A program made the position numbers and the translations under genes. DNA of 64,000 nt, taken from Pyrinomonadaceae bacterium. Lineage in GTDB: Bacteria > Acidobacteriota > Blastocatellia > Pyrinomonadales > Pyrinomonadaceae. The DNA is taken from NCBI GenBank assembly GCA_021228405.1, contig JAJQRF010000001.1:826462-890461 (forward strand), in the 5' to 3' direction. Position 1 is the first letter of the stretch. Every line of letters begins with the position of its first letter. Of this stretch, positions 52,177 to 61,531 are shown piece after piece. The notes under the pieces are model-generated. The model was not told the origin of the DNA and searched no databases. It saw nothing but the letters and a program-made list of their open reading frames with translations.

Positions 52177-53058
52177 TTAATGTCCTCCTCCGAAATGTCT
52201 TCCCAGCAGATAAAGCAAAGGGAAAAGGAAAATCCAAACAATATCAACAAAGTGCCAGTAAAGCCCCGACATTTCAACGGGCGAATAATAATCCGCCGTG
52301 TATGTGCCGAGCCAGGCTTTCCATAAAAGCCAAGCCATCAAGCCCAACCCGACGATCATATGAAGCGCGTGGAGTCCGGTCATCGCGAAATAAATCCAGT
52401 AAAAGATACGGACTTTATCGCGAAACTTATTGGCATCCAAAACCCCGTTCGCATAATACCCGGCTTTTTCCGCACTCGTCAGATAACCTGCGTCTTCGGC
52501 TTTTTTCGCCAGGCTCGCATCCGTCCACTGGAATTCGCCCTTCGGATTATGATAAGCGTGTTCCGTTGCGCCCGTTTTATGTTCGCCTGCCGTTTCGACG
52601 GGAGCTTGCGCTTCGCCCGCCGGAGTTCTGCGGTTCAGTCCCGTCACGGGCACGATTCCTTCATTATACTTAGCCGTATATTCGACCGCTTTAACGCCCA
52701 AAAAGGTTGCGCCCAGGATCATCGTCAGAATAATACAGAGGACCTGCGCCATTCGCTTGCCGAGCTGGGCATAGTGAACGGCGAGAGCCATCGTCAAACT
52801 GCTGACGATCAGGACGACCGTGTTTCCCGTTCCCCAGTAAATGTCGAGGTGATTACTTCCGGCGGCAAATGCCATCGGAAATTTTGCACGGAATACGAGA
52901 TAAGCCGTGAACAGTCCGCCGAAGAACATAATTTCCTGGGCGAGAAACATCCACATCCCGATCGATGCGGATTCCTGTTGTTGTCCCATATCTTCAAACT
53001 GATGCTGAAGTCCGGGCGGATGATAATGATGTTCGTGTGCGCTTACGTTTGTCGCCAT
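52177..53058 (-). CDS. ctaE: Cytochrome c oxidase subunit III
   Basis: 293 residues. The heme-copper subunit III pattern is present: [55 protein letters not shown] and [20 protein letters not shown]. Between helices three and four there is an insertion of ~80 hydrophilic residues (about 135-215, including [17 protein letters not shown]) absent from typical CtaE. The start lies 56 bp after ctaD. It is part of the same oxidase. Confidence 0.93.
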   Translation of the reverse strand: MATNVSAHEHHYHPPGLQHQFEDMGQQQESASIGMWMFLAQEIMFFGGLFTAYLVFRAKFPMAFAAGSNHLDIYWGTGNTVVLIVSSLTMALAVHYAQLGKRMAQVLCIILTMILGATFLGVKAVEYTAKYNEGIVPVTGLNRRTPAGEAQAPVETAGEHKTGATEHAYHNPKGEFQWTDASLAKKAEDAGYLTSAEKAGYYANGVLDANKFRDKVRIFYWIYFAMTGLHALHMIVGLGLMAWLLWKAWLGTYTADYYSPVEMSGLYWHFVDIVWIFLFPLLYLLGRHFGGGH

Positions 53059-53114
53059 TTGTTTAGATTAAGATTTCGATTCTTAAATTTCAGTTTTTAT
53101 ACAACGCCTGACTT

Positions 53115-54788
53115 TTATGCAGTCGGCGCAAGTGTTGTTCTGCGTGCTTCTTCCGTGTGCAATCCGCTTTCTTCGCCGAATTCGTATGCTTCCCAGGTGA
53201 CGATCGGCGTTGATTCAAAATTCTCGGTTATCGGCGGGCTTGCCGTGCGCCATTCCAATCCCGGTAAGAGCCACGGATTGTCCGCCGCTTTCTTGCCGAA
53301 GAATAACGAATGAACCAGATAAAAGACCGGCATAATAAATCCGACCCCGAGAACCGAAGCACCTGCGGTCGAAAAGATGTTCAAAACCTGCAATTCTTCG
53401 GGATACGACGCATAACGGCGCGGCATTCCCATATATCCGAGAATAAACTGCGGGAAGAACAAAAGGTTGAACCCGATGAAAACGACCATCGCCGAAACCT
53501 TGCCCCAGAATTCCGAATATTCGCGCCCGGTCATTTTCGACCACCAGAAATGAATTCCGCCCAAATAACCCATTACCGTTCCGCCGACCATAATGTAATG
53601 GAAATGCGCCACGATGAAATATGTGTCACTTAAGTGAATATCCAATCCGGCAGTTCCTAAGAACAATCCGGTCAGACCGCCTACCAAGAACAGTCCCAAG
53701 AAACCTAATGCGTAAAGCATCGGCGTATCCCACGAAATACTTCCTTTATAAAGCGTCGCCGTCCAGTTAAATGTTTTGACCGCCGACGGAATCGCCACAA
53801 CCATTGTCAGGAACGAAAAGACCAGTCCCGCGTAGATCGATTGTCCGCTGACGAACAGATGATGTCCCCACACGATAAACCCGATCACGGCAATCGCAAT
53901 GCTTGAAAAAGCAACGAATTCGTAACCGAAAATGCGTTTACGCGAAAAGTTTGCGATCAATTCGCTGATTACGCCCATACTCGGCAGAATCATAATGTAA
54001 ACCGCCGGGTGCGAATAAAACCAGAACAGATGCTGGAACAGAATCGGGTCGCCGCCGATCGCGGGATCGAAAATTCCGACTTTGGCAAGTCTTTCCAAGG
54101 CAAGAAGCAAAATCGTGATCGCGACCACCGGAGTTCCGAGAATCATAATCAGGCTCGTTGCATAATGTGCCCAAACGAAAAGCGGCAGTCTGAACCAGGT
54201 CATCCCCGGCGCACGCATCGTATGAACCGTCACAATAAAGTTCAAGCCCGTCAGAATCGATGAAAATCCGATGATGAAAGCTCCTAATCCCGTCGCCACG
54301 ACATAACCGTTTGAAAAGGTCGTGCTATAAGGCGCGTAAAAAGTCCATCCCGTATCGACTCCGCCCTGAAGCAGAGCGTATGCGGCAACCGCCGCGCCCG
54401 ACATATATAGATACCAACTCAGCAAATTGATTCGCGGAAATGCCAAATCCTTCGCGCCGATCATCAGCGGAATCAAAAAGTTTCCGAGTGTCGCCGGAAT
54501 TGCCGGAATCAGGAACAGAAAAACCATGATAACGCCGTGCGCCGTAAAAACTTTATTGTAGCTAGCCGATTCGAGAAGATCGCTCTGCGGTGTCAGCAAT
54601 TCCAGACGAATGAGTCCCGCAAAGATGCCACCCAACATAAAGAAGAACGAAACGCTTGCCAGATATAACATCGCAATGCGTTTATGATCTCTCGTCAAAA
54701 GCCATGACTTGAGACTATAACCATTGTTCAAATAATTTACTGCCGGTCTTTCGATAATTTCCGAATTAATTGCATCAATGTTTTGCAT
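53115..54788 (-). CDS. ctaD: Cytochrome c oxidase subunit I
   Basis: 557 residues, 12 membrane helices. Heme and copper ligands are visible: [20 protein letters not shown] (heme a His), [20 protein letters not shown] (His-Tyr CuB region with SHPAVYI), WGHHLFVSG (CuB His-His) and [20 protein letters not shown] (heme His). The C-terminus is extended by ~45 residues. It is the oxygen-reducing subunit of a caa3/aa3-type oxidase that receives electrons from subunit II. Confidence 0.97.
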   Translation of the reverse strand: MQNIDAINSEIIERPAVNYLNNGYSLKSWLLTRDHKRIAMLYLASVSFFFMLGGIFAGLIRLELLTPQSDLLESASYNKVFTAHGVIMVFLFLIPAIPATLGNFLIPLMIGAKDLAFPRINLLSWYLYMSGAAVAAYALLQGGVDTGWTFYAPYSTTFSNGYVVATGLGAFIIGFSSILTGLNFIVTVHTMRAPGMTWFRLPLFVWAHYATSLIMILGTPVVAITILLLALERLAKVGIFDPAIGGDPILFQHLFWFYSHPAVYIMILPSMGVISELIANFSRKRIFGYEFVAFSSIAIAVIGFIVWGHHLFVSGQSIYAGLVFSFLTMVVAIPSAVKTFNWTATLYKGSISWDTPMLYALGFLGLFLVGGLTGLFLGTAGLDIHLSDTYFIVAHFHYIMVGGTVMGYLGGIHFWWSKMTGREYSEFWGKVSAMVVFIGFNLLFFPQFILGYMGMPRRYASYPEELQVLNIFSTAGASVLGVGFIMPVFYLVHSLFFGKKAADNPWLLPGLEWRTASPPITENFESTPIVTWEAYEFGEESGLHTEEARRTTLAPTA

Positions 54789-54801
54789 AATCTTTTACCA
54801 C

Positions 54802-55908
54802 CTATCTGTTACTGTTTGCCGGTTCCGGCTGATTTTTCGGCGCGTTCGGGTTGCTTCCCTGTCTGTTTGCCGCCGTATTTGCCGGTGTCGTGCCGCCGGT
54901 CGTCGGCGAACCAGTTGCAGCTGGAGCAGTCGGAGCCGCCGTGCTGGTCATATTTGCAGAGCCGTTGCCGCCGAGCGATTTGATATAAGCCACGAGCGAA
55001 ACAAGCTGTTCTTCCGTGACCTGTCCCTTAAAGGTCGGCATAATCGGCTGATAGCCTTCGACGACCTGTGCGCCCGGATTAATGATCGAATTACGGATAT
55101 ATTCGTCGGTCGCTTTGACGGTTTGCCCGCCGACGAGCTTAACGTCAGTGCCGAACAATCCTTCGAGTTTCGCGCCGCGCTGATTTGCGCCGCCCGCGTG
55201 ACACGAAGCACAGCCGAGTTTGTTTTCAAACAGATCGCGTCCGGCTTCGACCGGGGTTTGTCCCGAAGTATTCCCGCTCAACCAGTTGTCAAATTCGTTT
55301 TGCGGCATCACGATTACCGAACCGCGCATTCCCGAATGATTCAAACCGCAATATTCCGCGCAATAAAGATGATATTTTCCCGGCTTGGTCGCTTCAAACC
55401 AGAGCGTCGAGTAACGTCCCGGAACCACGTCGGCTTTTGTTCTGAAAGCCGGAATGTAAACGTCGTGAATCACGTCTTCGGTCGTCATTACCAATTTGAT
55501 TCGGCGACCGGCAGGAACGTGAAGCTCGTTAATTTCGCGTTGTCCGGTGCCGTGTTGAAATTTCCACATCCATTGTTTCCCGACCACGTAAATATCCATC
55601 GTATCTGCGGGCGGACGATAAAGATTGTAGAAAACCACCGCGCCGAAAATGAATATTATCATCGAAATAACGAACGGGATAATCGTCCAGGTCACTTCCA
55701 AAACCATCGAGCCGTGAATGTCGGCACCTCTGCCGAATTTTTCCTTTTCACGATATTTGACCGCGAAAAAGAAGATCACGACCGCACAACCGATACCGAA
55801 GAAAAGCGTTACCGCAAGGATGAAAAAATATAAATAATCAACCTCTGAAGCAAAACTTGAAGCCTGTTCGGGAAATAATGGAATCCACGAATTCTGTTGC
55901 ATAATCAT
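54802..55908 (-). CDS. ctaC: Cytochrome c oxidase subunit II fused to cytochrome c
   Basis: 368 residues. Two membrane helices (about 23-50 and 70-95), the cupredoxin domain with CuA ligands (AEYCGLNHSGMRG, C-x3-C) and a C-terminal cytochrome c with CASCHAG. A Pro/Thr/Ala tail ends the protein. The fused heme domain defines a caa3-type oxidase. Electrons from alternative complex III probably arrive through it. Confidence 0.95.
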   Translation of the reverse strand: MIMQQNSWIPLFPEQASSFASEVDYLYFFILAVTLFFGIGCAVVIFFFAVKYREKEKFGRGADIHGSMVLEVTWTIIPFVISMIIFIFGAVVFYNLYRPPADTMDIYVVGKQWMWKFQHGTGQREINELHVPAGRRIKLVMTTEDVIHDVYIPAFRTKADVVPGRYSTLWFEATKPGKYHLYCAEYCGLNHSGMRGSVIVMPQNEFDNWLSGNTSGQTPVEAGRDLFENKLGCASCHAGGANQRGAKLEGLFGTDVKLVGGQTVKATDEYIRNSIINPGAQVVEGYQPIMPTFKGQVTEEQLVSLVAYIKSLGGNGSANMTSTAAPTAPAATGSPTTGGTTPANTAANRQGSNPNAPKNQPEPANSNR

Positions 55909-55972
55909 CTTATTAACTCTTTGCGACGACTCACTTTTTATAAATCAGGAGTTCGTCATTAATTGCTTTCCG

Positions 55973-56878
55973 TCAATTCAATTTCTTCTTTTTGTTATAA
56001 CGCCAAAAGACGAAAAACATTCCGCCCATTCCGAGCAAGGTCAGCACTCCGGCGATTCTGATCACGTTAATGACCGCCAGACCGTATCTTCCCGTCGAAG
56101 GATCATAGTGAAAACAGTAAAGCAATAATTGCTCCGCCGGATTTCCGACCTTGTTTTCCGCCGATTCCATAATCCCGAATTTCACGTCCTTCGGAGAGTA
56201 ATCGATCCCGTAAAAATAACGCGAAATCTTGCCTTCGGGCGTAACGATCATAATTCCGCCGGCGTGTGCAAACTGGTCGGTCTGCTTATCGTATTCGTAA
56301 TTAAAACCGACGGCTTTCGTTACCTTGTCAATCTCTTCCTGTGTTCCGGTCAAAAAATGCCAGCCGTTTTCCGAATTCGGACGCTGATAGCGTTCGATGT
56401 AGCCCGCTTTTTTATTCTTCGCCAGATCGGGCTTATCGTTTTCCCGCGCATCGAAGCTGATCGCCAAAATGTCGAATTCCTTTCCCGCGTCGAACGAGAT
56501 GCCTTTCAGCGAACCCGTCAAACCGTTCAAAACTTCGTTGCAGAGCATCGGGCATTCGTAGTAAACGAGTGCCAGAATAACGGGTCTGCCTTTGCCGAAG
56601 TAATCGCCGATCCTGACCTGTTTGCCGTCTTCATTTTTGAAAACCGCATCCATCGGCAATTGGTCGCCCAATTTCTGCTCGATACCGACCGTTTTCAGAA
56701 CATTCGGCAAACCGTTGCTGGTTTCCGCACGATTCGGATCGTAGGTTTTCGGCGAATAAAGCGGCGAATTATAATGCTCGACACGTTGCGCCGATGCGCT
56801 GATAAATGTCAAAGAAATTATTATCAGAGCAAAAAGTTTCAGTCTTAAAACTGCCAAACTTGCGAAACTTTTTTTCAT
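55973..56878 (-). CDS. SCO1/SenC family copper chaperone
   Basis: 301 residues. An N-terminal signal sequence, the thioredoxin-like SCO fold with the CuA-binding CPMLC motif (YYECPMLCNEVLNGLT), and a later conserved His (DQFAHAGGIMIV). A membrane helix lies near the C-terminus, which is unusual because most SCO proteins have theirs at the start. It loads copper into subunit II. It sits between actF and ctaC, as expected in this supercluster. Confidence 0.9.
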   Translation of the reverse strand: MKKSFASLAVLRLKLFALIIISLTFISASAQRVEHYNSPLYSPKTYDPNRAETSNGLPNVLKTVGIEQKLGDQLPMDAVFKNEDGKQVRIGDYFGKGRPVILALVYYECPMLCNEVLNGLTGSLKGISFDAGKEFDILAISFDARENDKPDLAKNKKAGYIERYQRPNSENGWHFLTGTQEEIDKVTKAVGFNYEYDKQTDQFAHAGGIMIVTPEGKISRYFYGIDYSPKDVKFGIMESAENKVGNPAEQLLLYCFHYDPSTGRYGLAVINVIRIAGVLTLLGMGGMFFVFWRYNKKKKLN

Positions 56879-56922
56879 TTTTACTTCTCTCTGTCCGGTT
56901 TTGAAATAAAATCGGAGAAAAT

Positions 56923-57474
56923 TTATCTTCTCTTTTCGGAAGTCAATCTGCCCGCGCTAGAATCGGAAAGAATCATCTGCGATTTCTTAAACGTTTCGTC
57001 ATTCACGCCCGATGCAGGAGCCGGATTTCCTTCGAGAAGTTTTGCCTTTGCGTCATTGATCGGCAAAGTAACAACCATTTCTGCGCCCGTTTTCGGGTCT
57101 TTCTGTTTTTGTCCCTTTGACAATTCTTCGTTCCAGATTCCCTGCAAAGTTCTGTATTCAGCCTGCGGCATCTGTAATTCAAGACTGACGCGACCGTTCG
57201 GCGAATCGACACCGAAACCGGGCGCGGCTTGCAGACGCGGTTCGGGCGGCAGACGTTCCTTATCCTTCAGCATCAAAGGATTAGCGTTAGCCTTGTCTTT
57301 TTCGAGCGTATAATCTTCGAGAACGCTCTGCAAAGCCCACATCAAACCGAAGGCAACAACGATCAGGAAAAACAAACCGATTCCGAAATAAACGATGCCG
57401 CTTAATCCGATCACGTTCCGCTCGTAAGTCTTATCAAAATCTACAAATGATTTTTCGTGTTTAGTGCTTCCCAT
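56923..57474 (-). CDS. Small membrane protein of the actF-SCO gap
   Basis: 183 residues. One membrane helix (about 23-48; GIVYFGIGLFFLIVVAFGLM) and a ~130-residue periplasmic domain with PEPRLQAAPGFGVDSPN and TLQGIWNEELSKG-like sequence. It starts 5 bp after actF. It is found at the same place in similar clusters as far as I recall, but the function is not known; a role in cytochrome or oxidase assembly is inferred. Confidence 0.6.
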   Translation of the reverse strand: MGSTKHEKSFVDFDKTYERNVIGLSGIVYFGIGLFFLIVVAFGLMWALQSVLEDYTLEKDKANANPLMLKDKERLPPEPRLQAAPGFGVDSPNGRVSLELQMPQAEYRTLQGIWNEELSKGQKQKDPKTGAEMVVTLPINDAKAKLLEGNPAPASGVNDETFKKSQMILSDSSAGRLTSEKRR

Positions 57475-57479
57475 AACTA

Positions 57480-58688
57480 TTAGTGTCCTTTGCCGTGCTT
57501 GATGGCGTTTTCCAAAAACGGATCATTGATCGGAACCATCGGACGCTGTTTGAGCTGGTAGAAGAAAAACGCCAGCCACAAACCGCCGACTGCAATCGGT
57601 CCGACGAGATAAAGCCAACTGAAATGCGATGCCTCGTGTCCGCCGCCGTGTTCGATCAACGGACTCGGCGCGATCAGGTAAAACATATCGACGAGCCGCA
57701 TTACCAAAATAAAAACTCCCATTCCCGCCAGCAATTTTGCTTTGCGCTTGAAATCCTGCTGAAGCAGGATCAGGAACGGAAACGCGAAATGGAAAAGGAT
57801 CAAAAGCAATCCGATCACGCCCCAAACGCCTTTCGTTCTGGTTAGATACCAGCCTGTTTCTTCGGGAATATTTCCCGACCAGATAATCAAATACTGCGAA
57901 AAATTGAAATACGCCCAAACCATCACGAGCGCGAGCATCAATTTGCCGAGATCGTGAAAATGACGTTTGCCCAAAACGCGGTTCATCGGTGCTTTATCGG
58001 AAAGTAAAGCCAGAATCGCCACGACAAAGCAGAAACAGCTCAAGCCCCAACCGGCGATGAAGAGCATTCCCCAGATCGTCGAAAACCAGTGCGGTTCGAG
58101 CGTCATCACCCAATCGACGGCGGCAAATGTCACGACCAACGCGAAAGCAACCATCGTCGGACCTGAAAAAGCCGTCGCCGTTCCGAGCCATTTTGCCGAT
58201 TCTTCCATATCGGCGGCTTTGTCCTGATTTGCCGACCATTTGTTCAGCAAATACGCCATTACGCCCCAAAGAATGAAGTAAACGACTGCCCGCGCAATCC
58301 AGCCGCCGACGGTCAGATACCAACCGCGCCCTTGAATGATCGGGTCGTTTTCGAGATGCGTCCATTCATACAAATGCGTGACACCGACCGCCAAAGGGAT
58401 AAACAAGATCGGAAGAATCAGAAGCGTGCGCGAAGCCGCTTCGACGGTTCTTCTGATAACCACGCCCCACGCGCCGCCGGTCAGGTATTGAAGAATCAGA
58501 ACTCCGAGTCCGCCGACACCGATGCCGCCCCAGAAAATAAAGCCTAAAAGCCACGAGCGCAAAGCATTTTGCGAGTCGAAATAACAGCCGACCGCCCAAA
58601 TTATTAATCCGATTCCGCCGATACCGAGCGCAAGCGTGCGCCAACGGTTTATTTCGTCAGGTGCCTGATAATTTTCAAGATTCGTCAT
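57480..58688 (-). CDS. actF: Alternative complex III subunit ActF
   Basis: 402 residues with about ten membrane helices, of the ActF (quinol:cytochrome c oxidoreductase, PsrC-like) type: FIFWGGIGVGGLGVLILQYL, then GWYLTVGGWIARAVVYFILW and WFSTIWGMLFIAGWGLSCFC. Together with ActC it anchors the complex and contributes to quinol handling. Its stop and the start of the next gene leave 5 bp. Start abuts the actE stop. Confidence 0.9.
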   Translation of the reverse strand: MTNLENYQAPDEINRWRTLALGIGGIGLIIWAVGCYFDSQNALRSWLLGFIFWGGIGVGGLGVLILQYLTGGAWGVVIRRTVEAASRTLLILPILFIPLAVGVTHLYEWTHLENDPIIQGRGWYLTVGGWIARAVVYFILWGVMAYLLNKWSANQDKAADMEESAKWLGTATAFSGPTMVAFALVVTFAAVDWVMTLEPHWFSTIWGMLFIAGWGLSCFCFVVAILALLSDKAPMNRVLGKRHFHDLGKLMLALVMVWAYFNFSQYLIIWSGNIPEETGWYLTRTKGVWGVIGLLLILFHFAFPFLILLQQDFKRKAKLLAGMGVFILVMRLVDMFYLIAPSPLIEHGGGHEASHFSWLYLVGPIAVGGLWLAFFFYQLKQRPMVPINDPFLENAIKHGKGH

Positions 58689-59399
58689 TTATCTGCCGCC
58701 TCCCTGCGAATTCGTATTTGAAGATGTATTTGCATTTGCATTCTGCGGCGGAGTTGCCGTGTTCGCATTTGCGCTTGTATTTGAATTCATTGTTTTCTGT
58801 CCATTCGGATTTTGGCTCAACTGCAAAGCCCGAATATACGCCACGATCGCCCAACGGTCAGCCGGGGAAACCTGATGTGCATAACTGTTCATTCTGCCCC
58901 AACCGTTCGTAATGACATCGAAGAAATGTCCGTCGGGCGCATTTCTCAGACGGTCGTCGTTATAGGTCGGCGGTTGCGGATAGCCGCGGCGGACGATCAT
59001 ACCGTCGCCGTTTCCGACCGGTCCGTGGCAAACGGTGCAGTAAACGTTATATTTTTCCTGTCCGCGTTCGAGCAACTCTTTGGTCAAAGGAACGGGGCTT
59101 TTTTCAATATCGTTCGGGAAACTCGTGACTAAAGTATTACCCGACGGGCTGGTAGTCGTTTGAACCTGCACGTTCGGGTCGGCGTTTTCCTTTTTACCCG
59201 TGTAAAAAACCTTGTCTTCACGCAGATTATTGCGGGCAACGGTTCCCTCGGGAAGATCGCGCGAAGCGCGTCCATCAGTGAAAAAATCGCTCTTTTTATA
59301 AGCCTTATAGCGCGGCTGATCCTGCATATCGTAACGACAGCCGACGCTTACAATAAATAAACCGATCGTTGCGATCCACAAAAGTTTATTCTTCAACAT
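58689..59399 (-). CDS. actE: Alternative complex III subunit ActE, monoheme cytochrome c
   Basis: 236 residues. A lipoprotein signal ends SVGC, then a cytochrome c domain with one heme motif CTVCHG and a distal Met candidate in NSYAHQVSPADRWAIVAYIR context. A low-complexity Asn/Thr/Ala tail follows. It passes electrons from the complex to the oxidase. Its end overlaps no gene, but its start overlaps actD by 14 bp. Confidence 0.9.
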   Translation of the reverse strand: MLKNKLLWIATIGLFIVSVGCRYDMQDQPRYKAYKKSDFFTDGRASRDLPEGTVARNNLREDKVFYTGKKENADPNVQVQTTTSPSGNTLVTSFPNDIEKSPVPLTKELLERGQEKYNVYCTVCHGPVGNGDGMIVRRGYPQPPTYNDDRLRNAPDGHFFDVITNGWGRMNSYAHQVSPADRWAIVAYIRALQLSQNPNGQKTMNSNTSANANTATPPQNANANTSSNTNSQGGGR

Positions 59400-59919
59400 C
59401 GAAAACCTCCTGCGGATTCAAGCTTTCCATAAAACTTCTCGTTTCCTCGTAATTAAATTTCGGGTCTTTTGTTTCGATCAGGAGAAAGAATTTTTCTCTC
59501 GTCGCCAAAGCAAAACGCGGAACATTGAAGACCGGATGATACGGCTGAGGCAATCCGTTCAAAAAGAGCATACCGAAAACTGCCGTGAAACCGGCGAGCA
59601 AGATCGTCAACTCATAAGCCGGCGGCACAAACGCGGGAATACTCAAATGCGGACGACCGCCGACGATGATCGGATAGTCGAAAACGTGCGTGAAAACCTG
59701 TAACCCGATTCCGGTTAACAGTCCGGCAACGCCGCCAGCGAAGACCAAATACGGCAAAATACTGCGTTTGATTCCGAGTGCTTCATCGATTTCGTGAAGC
59801 GGAAACGGCGAAAAAGCATCGGTTTTGACAAAACCTGCGTCACGCACTTTTTCCGCCGCCCGGACGAGTTCGGTCGGCGTGTCGAATTCCGCTAATAATC
59901 CGTAAATCTGTTTTTCCAT
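59386..59919 (-). CDS. actD: Alternative complex III subunit ActD (DUF3341)
   Basis: 177 residues. Two membrane helices and the DUF3341 signatures: LLAEFDTPTELVRAAEKVRD, then DAFSPFPLHEIDEALG and SFVPPAYELTILLAGFTAVF-type sequence (FVPPAYELTILL seen). It is an accessory membrane subunit of alternative complex III. A 121-bp spacer separates it from actC. Confidence 0.92.
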   Translation of the reverse strand: MEKQIYGLLAEFDTPTELVRAAEKVRDAGFVKTDAFSPFPLHEIDEALGIKRSILPYLVFAGGVAGLLTGIGLQVFTHVFDYPIIVGGRPHLSIPAFVPPAYELTILLAGFTAVFGMLFLNGLPQPYHPVFNVPRFALATREKFFLLIETKDPKFNYEETRSFMESLNPQEVFDVEE

Positions 59920-59934
59920 ATTTTTTGCTTTAGC

Positions 59935-60022
59935 TTGCAGCCGAATTGCTTTGCTGGCAATCGTTTCGGCATGGGTGAGTTGCCCACTAATCCGATTGCG
60001 GACAAAACGAAATCGGCTGCAA
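59935..60022. repeat. Long-range hairpin in the actC-actD spacer
   Basis: TTGCAGCCGAATT (59935-59947) and AAATCGGCTGCAA (60010-60022) pair at 12 of 13 positions and bracket a 62-base loop that has its own short stems (TGGGTGAGTTGCCCA). It fills most of the only long gap inside the act operon and may shape processing or stability of the mRNA. Confidence 0.55.
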
Positions 60023-60040
60023 TATCAATTTTACAAAACT

Positions 60041-61486
60041 TTAAGCAGTTTCACCTTTCGGTTCATTCACCTGCTCGATAAAACTTTCTTTGTGCTCTCC
60101 ATCGTGTCCGTGATGATGTTCGACTTCGGCTGACGGCAATAAGGTTCTGACCTCGAAGATCGAAATGATCGGCAAAAATCTGACGAACAAATAGATCAGG
60201 GTAAAGAAGAAGCCGAGCGTTCCGAGAAACATCGACCAGTCGAACATCGTTGGCGAATACATCGCCCACGACGACGGCAGAAAATCGCGGTGCAAGCTCG
60301 TCACGATAATCACGAAACGTTCGAGCCACATCCCGATGCTGACGACGATCGAGATCGTGAACAGCCAGAATTCGCTTTCTCTGAAACGTTTGAACCAGAG
60401 AAGCTGAATCGACGCGCCGTTGCACAAGATCAAAAGCCAGTATGACCACCAATACGGACCTTCCCAGGCGCGGTTTTTCATCATGAAAACTTCGTATTGC
60501 GCCTGGCTATACCACGCGAAAAACGCTTCCATCGCATAGCCGTAACAAACGATCAACCCGGTCGCGAGCATCACCTTTGCCATATAAACAAGGTGCGTGT
60601 GCGTGATGAAATCCTTCATCCGGTAAACGTGGCGAAGCGGAATACAAAGAATCAAAACCATTGCGAATCCCGCGAAAACGGCTCCCGCCACGAAATAAGG
60701 CGGAAAGATCGTCGCGTGCCAGCCCGGAACCTGCGAAACCGAGAAGTCGAACGAAACGATCGAGTGAACCGAAAGCACGAGCGGCGTTGAAAGTCCTGCC
60801 AATAACAAATATGTAATCTCGTAACGATGCCAGTGCCGTGCCGAACCGCGCCACCCCCACGAAAGCAAACCGTAAACCAACTTGAAATATTTGTTCTTTG
60901 CACGGTCGCGCAAAGTCGCCAAATCGGGAATCAAACCGACATACCAGAACAATGCCGAAATCGTCGCGTAGGTCGAAACCGCGAATACGTCCCACATCAA
61001 AGGACTGCGAAATTGAGGCCACATTCCCATTGTATTCGGATACGGGAAGAGCCAGTAAGCCAACCACGGGCGACCTGTATGCAGTAACGGAAACAATCCT
61101 GCACAGGCAACGGCGAAAAGCGTCATCGCTTCGGCGAAACGGTTGATCGACGTGCGCCATTTCTGATTCAGGAGCAACAGAATCGCCGAGATCAGCGTTC
61201 CCGCGTGCCCGATACCGATCCACCAGACGAAGTTGATAATATCGAAAGCCCAGCCGACGGGTTGGTTATTTCCCCAGATTCCGATACCGGTCGTGACCAG
61301 ATAAAGAATCGTGAATAAAAGAATCTGAGCAATGATGAAGGCTATTCCGAAACCGATGAACCAGTGAAACGGCGTTTTCTTTTTCAGCGTCAGATCACTG
61401 ATTTTGTCCGTTACGGTGTCAAAGGTATGTTCGCCCTCGACCATCGGCGGATAAATTCTTTCTTGAATTTCTTTAATATCTTGCAT
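60041..61486 (-). CDS. actC: Alternative complex III subunit ActC (NrfD/PsrC family)
   Basis: 481 residues from the ATG at 61486; a TTG 11 codons upstream is less likely. Ten membrane helices of the NrfD/PsrC type, with WWIGIGHAGTLISAILLLLN, SVHSIVSFDFSVSQVPGWHA and TTIFPPYFVAGAVFAGFAMV-type sequence (IFPPYFVAGAVFAGFAMV seen). It binds menaquinol and passes electrons to ActB. The C-terminus is charged and His-rich. Confidence 0.95.
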   Translation of the reverse strand: MQDIKEIQERIYPPMVEGEHTFDTVTDKISDLTLKKKTPFHWFIGFGIAFIIAQILLFTILYLVTTGIGIWGNNQPVGWAFDIINFVWWIGIGHAGTLISAILLLLNQKWRTSINRFAEAMTLFAVACAGLFPLLHTGRPWLAYWLFPYPNTMGMWPQFRSPLMWDVFAVSTYATISALFWYVGLIPDLATLRDRAKNKYFKLVYGLLSWGWRGSARHWHRYEITYLLLAGLSTPLVLSVHSIVSFDFSVSQVPGWHATIFPPYFVAGAVFAGFAMVLILCIPLRHVYRMKDFITHTHLVYMAKVMLATGLIVCYGYAMEAFFAWYSQAQYEVFMMKNRAWEGPYWWSYWLLILCNGASIQLLWFKRFRESEFWLFTISIVVSIGMWLERFVIIVTSLHRDFLPSSWAMYSPTMFDWSMFLGTLGFFFTLIYLFVRFLPIISIFEVRTLLPSAEVEHHHGHDGEHKESFIEQVNEPKGETA

Positions 61487-61531
61487 AGCTTTTCCAAATC
61501 CGGTTTTCAGTTCTTTCAAACCGCGAACCGA

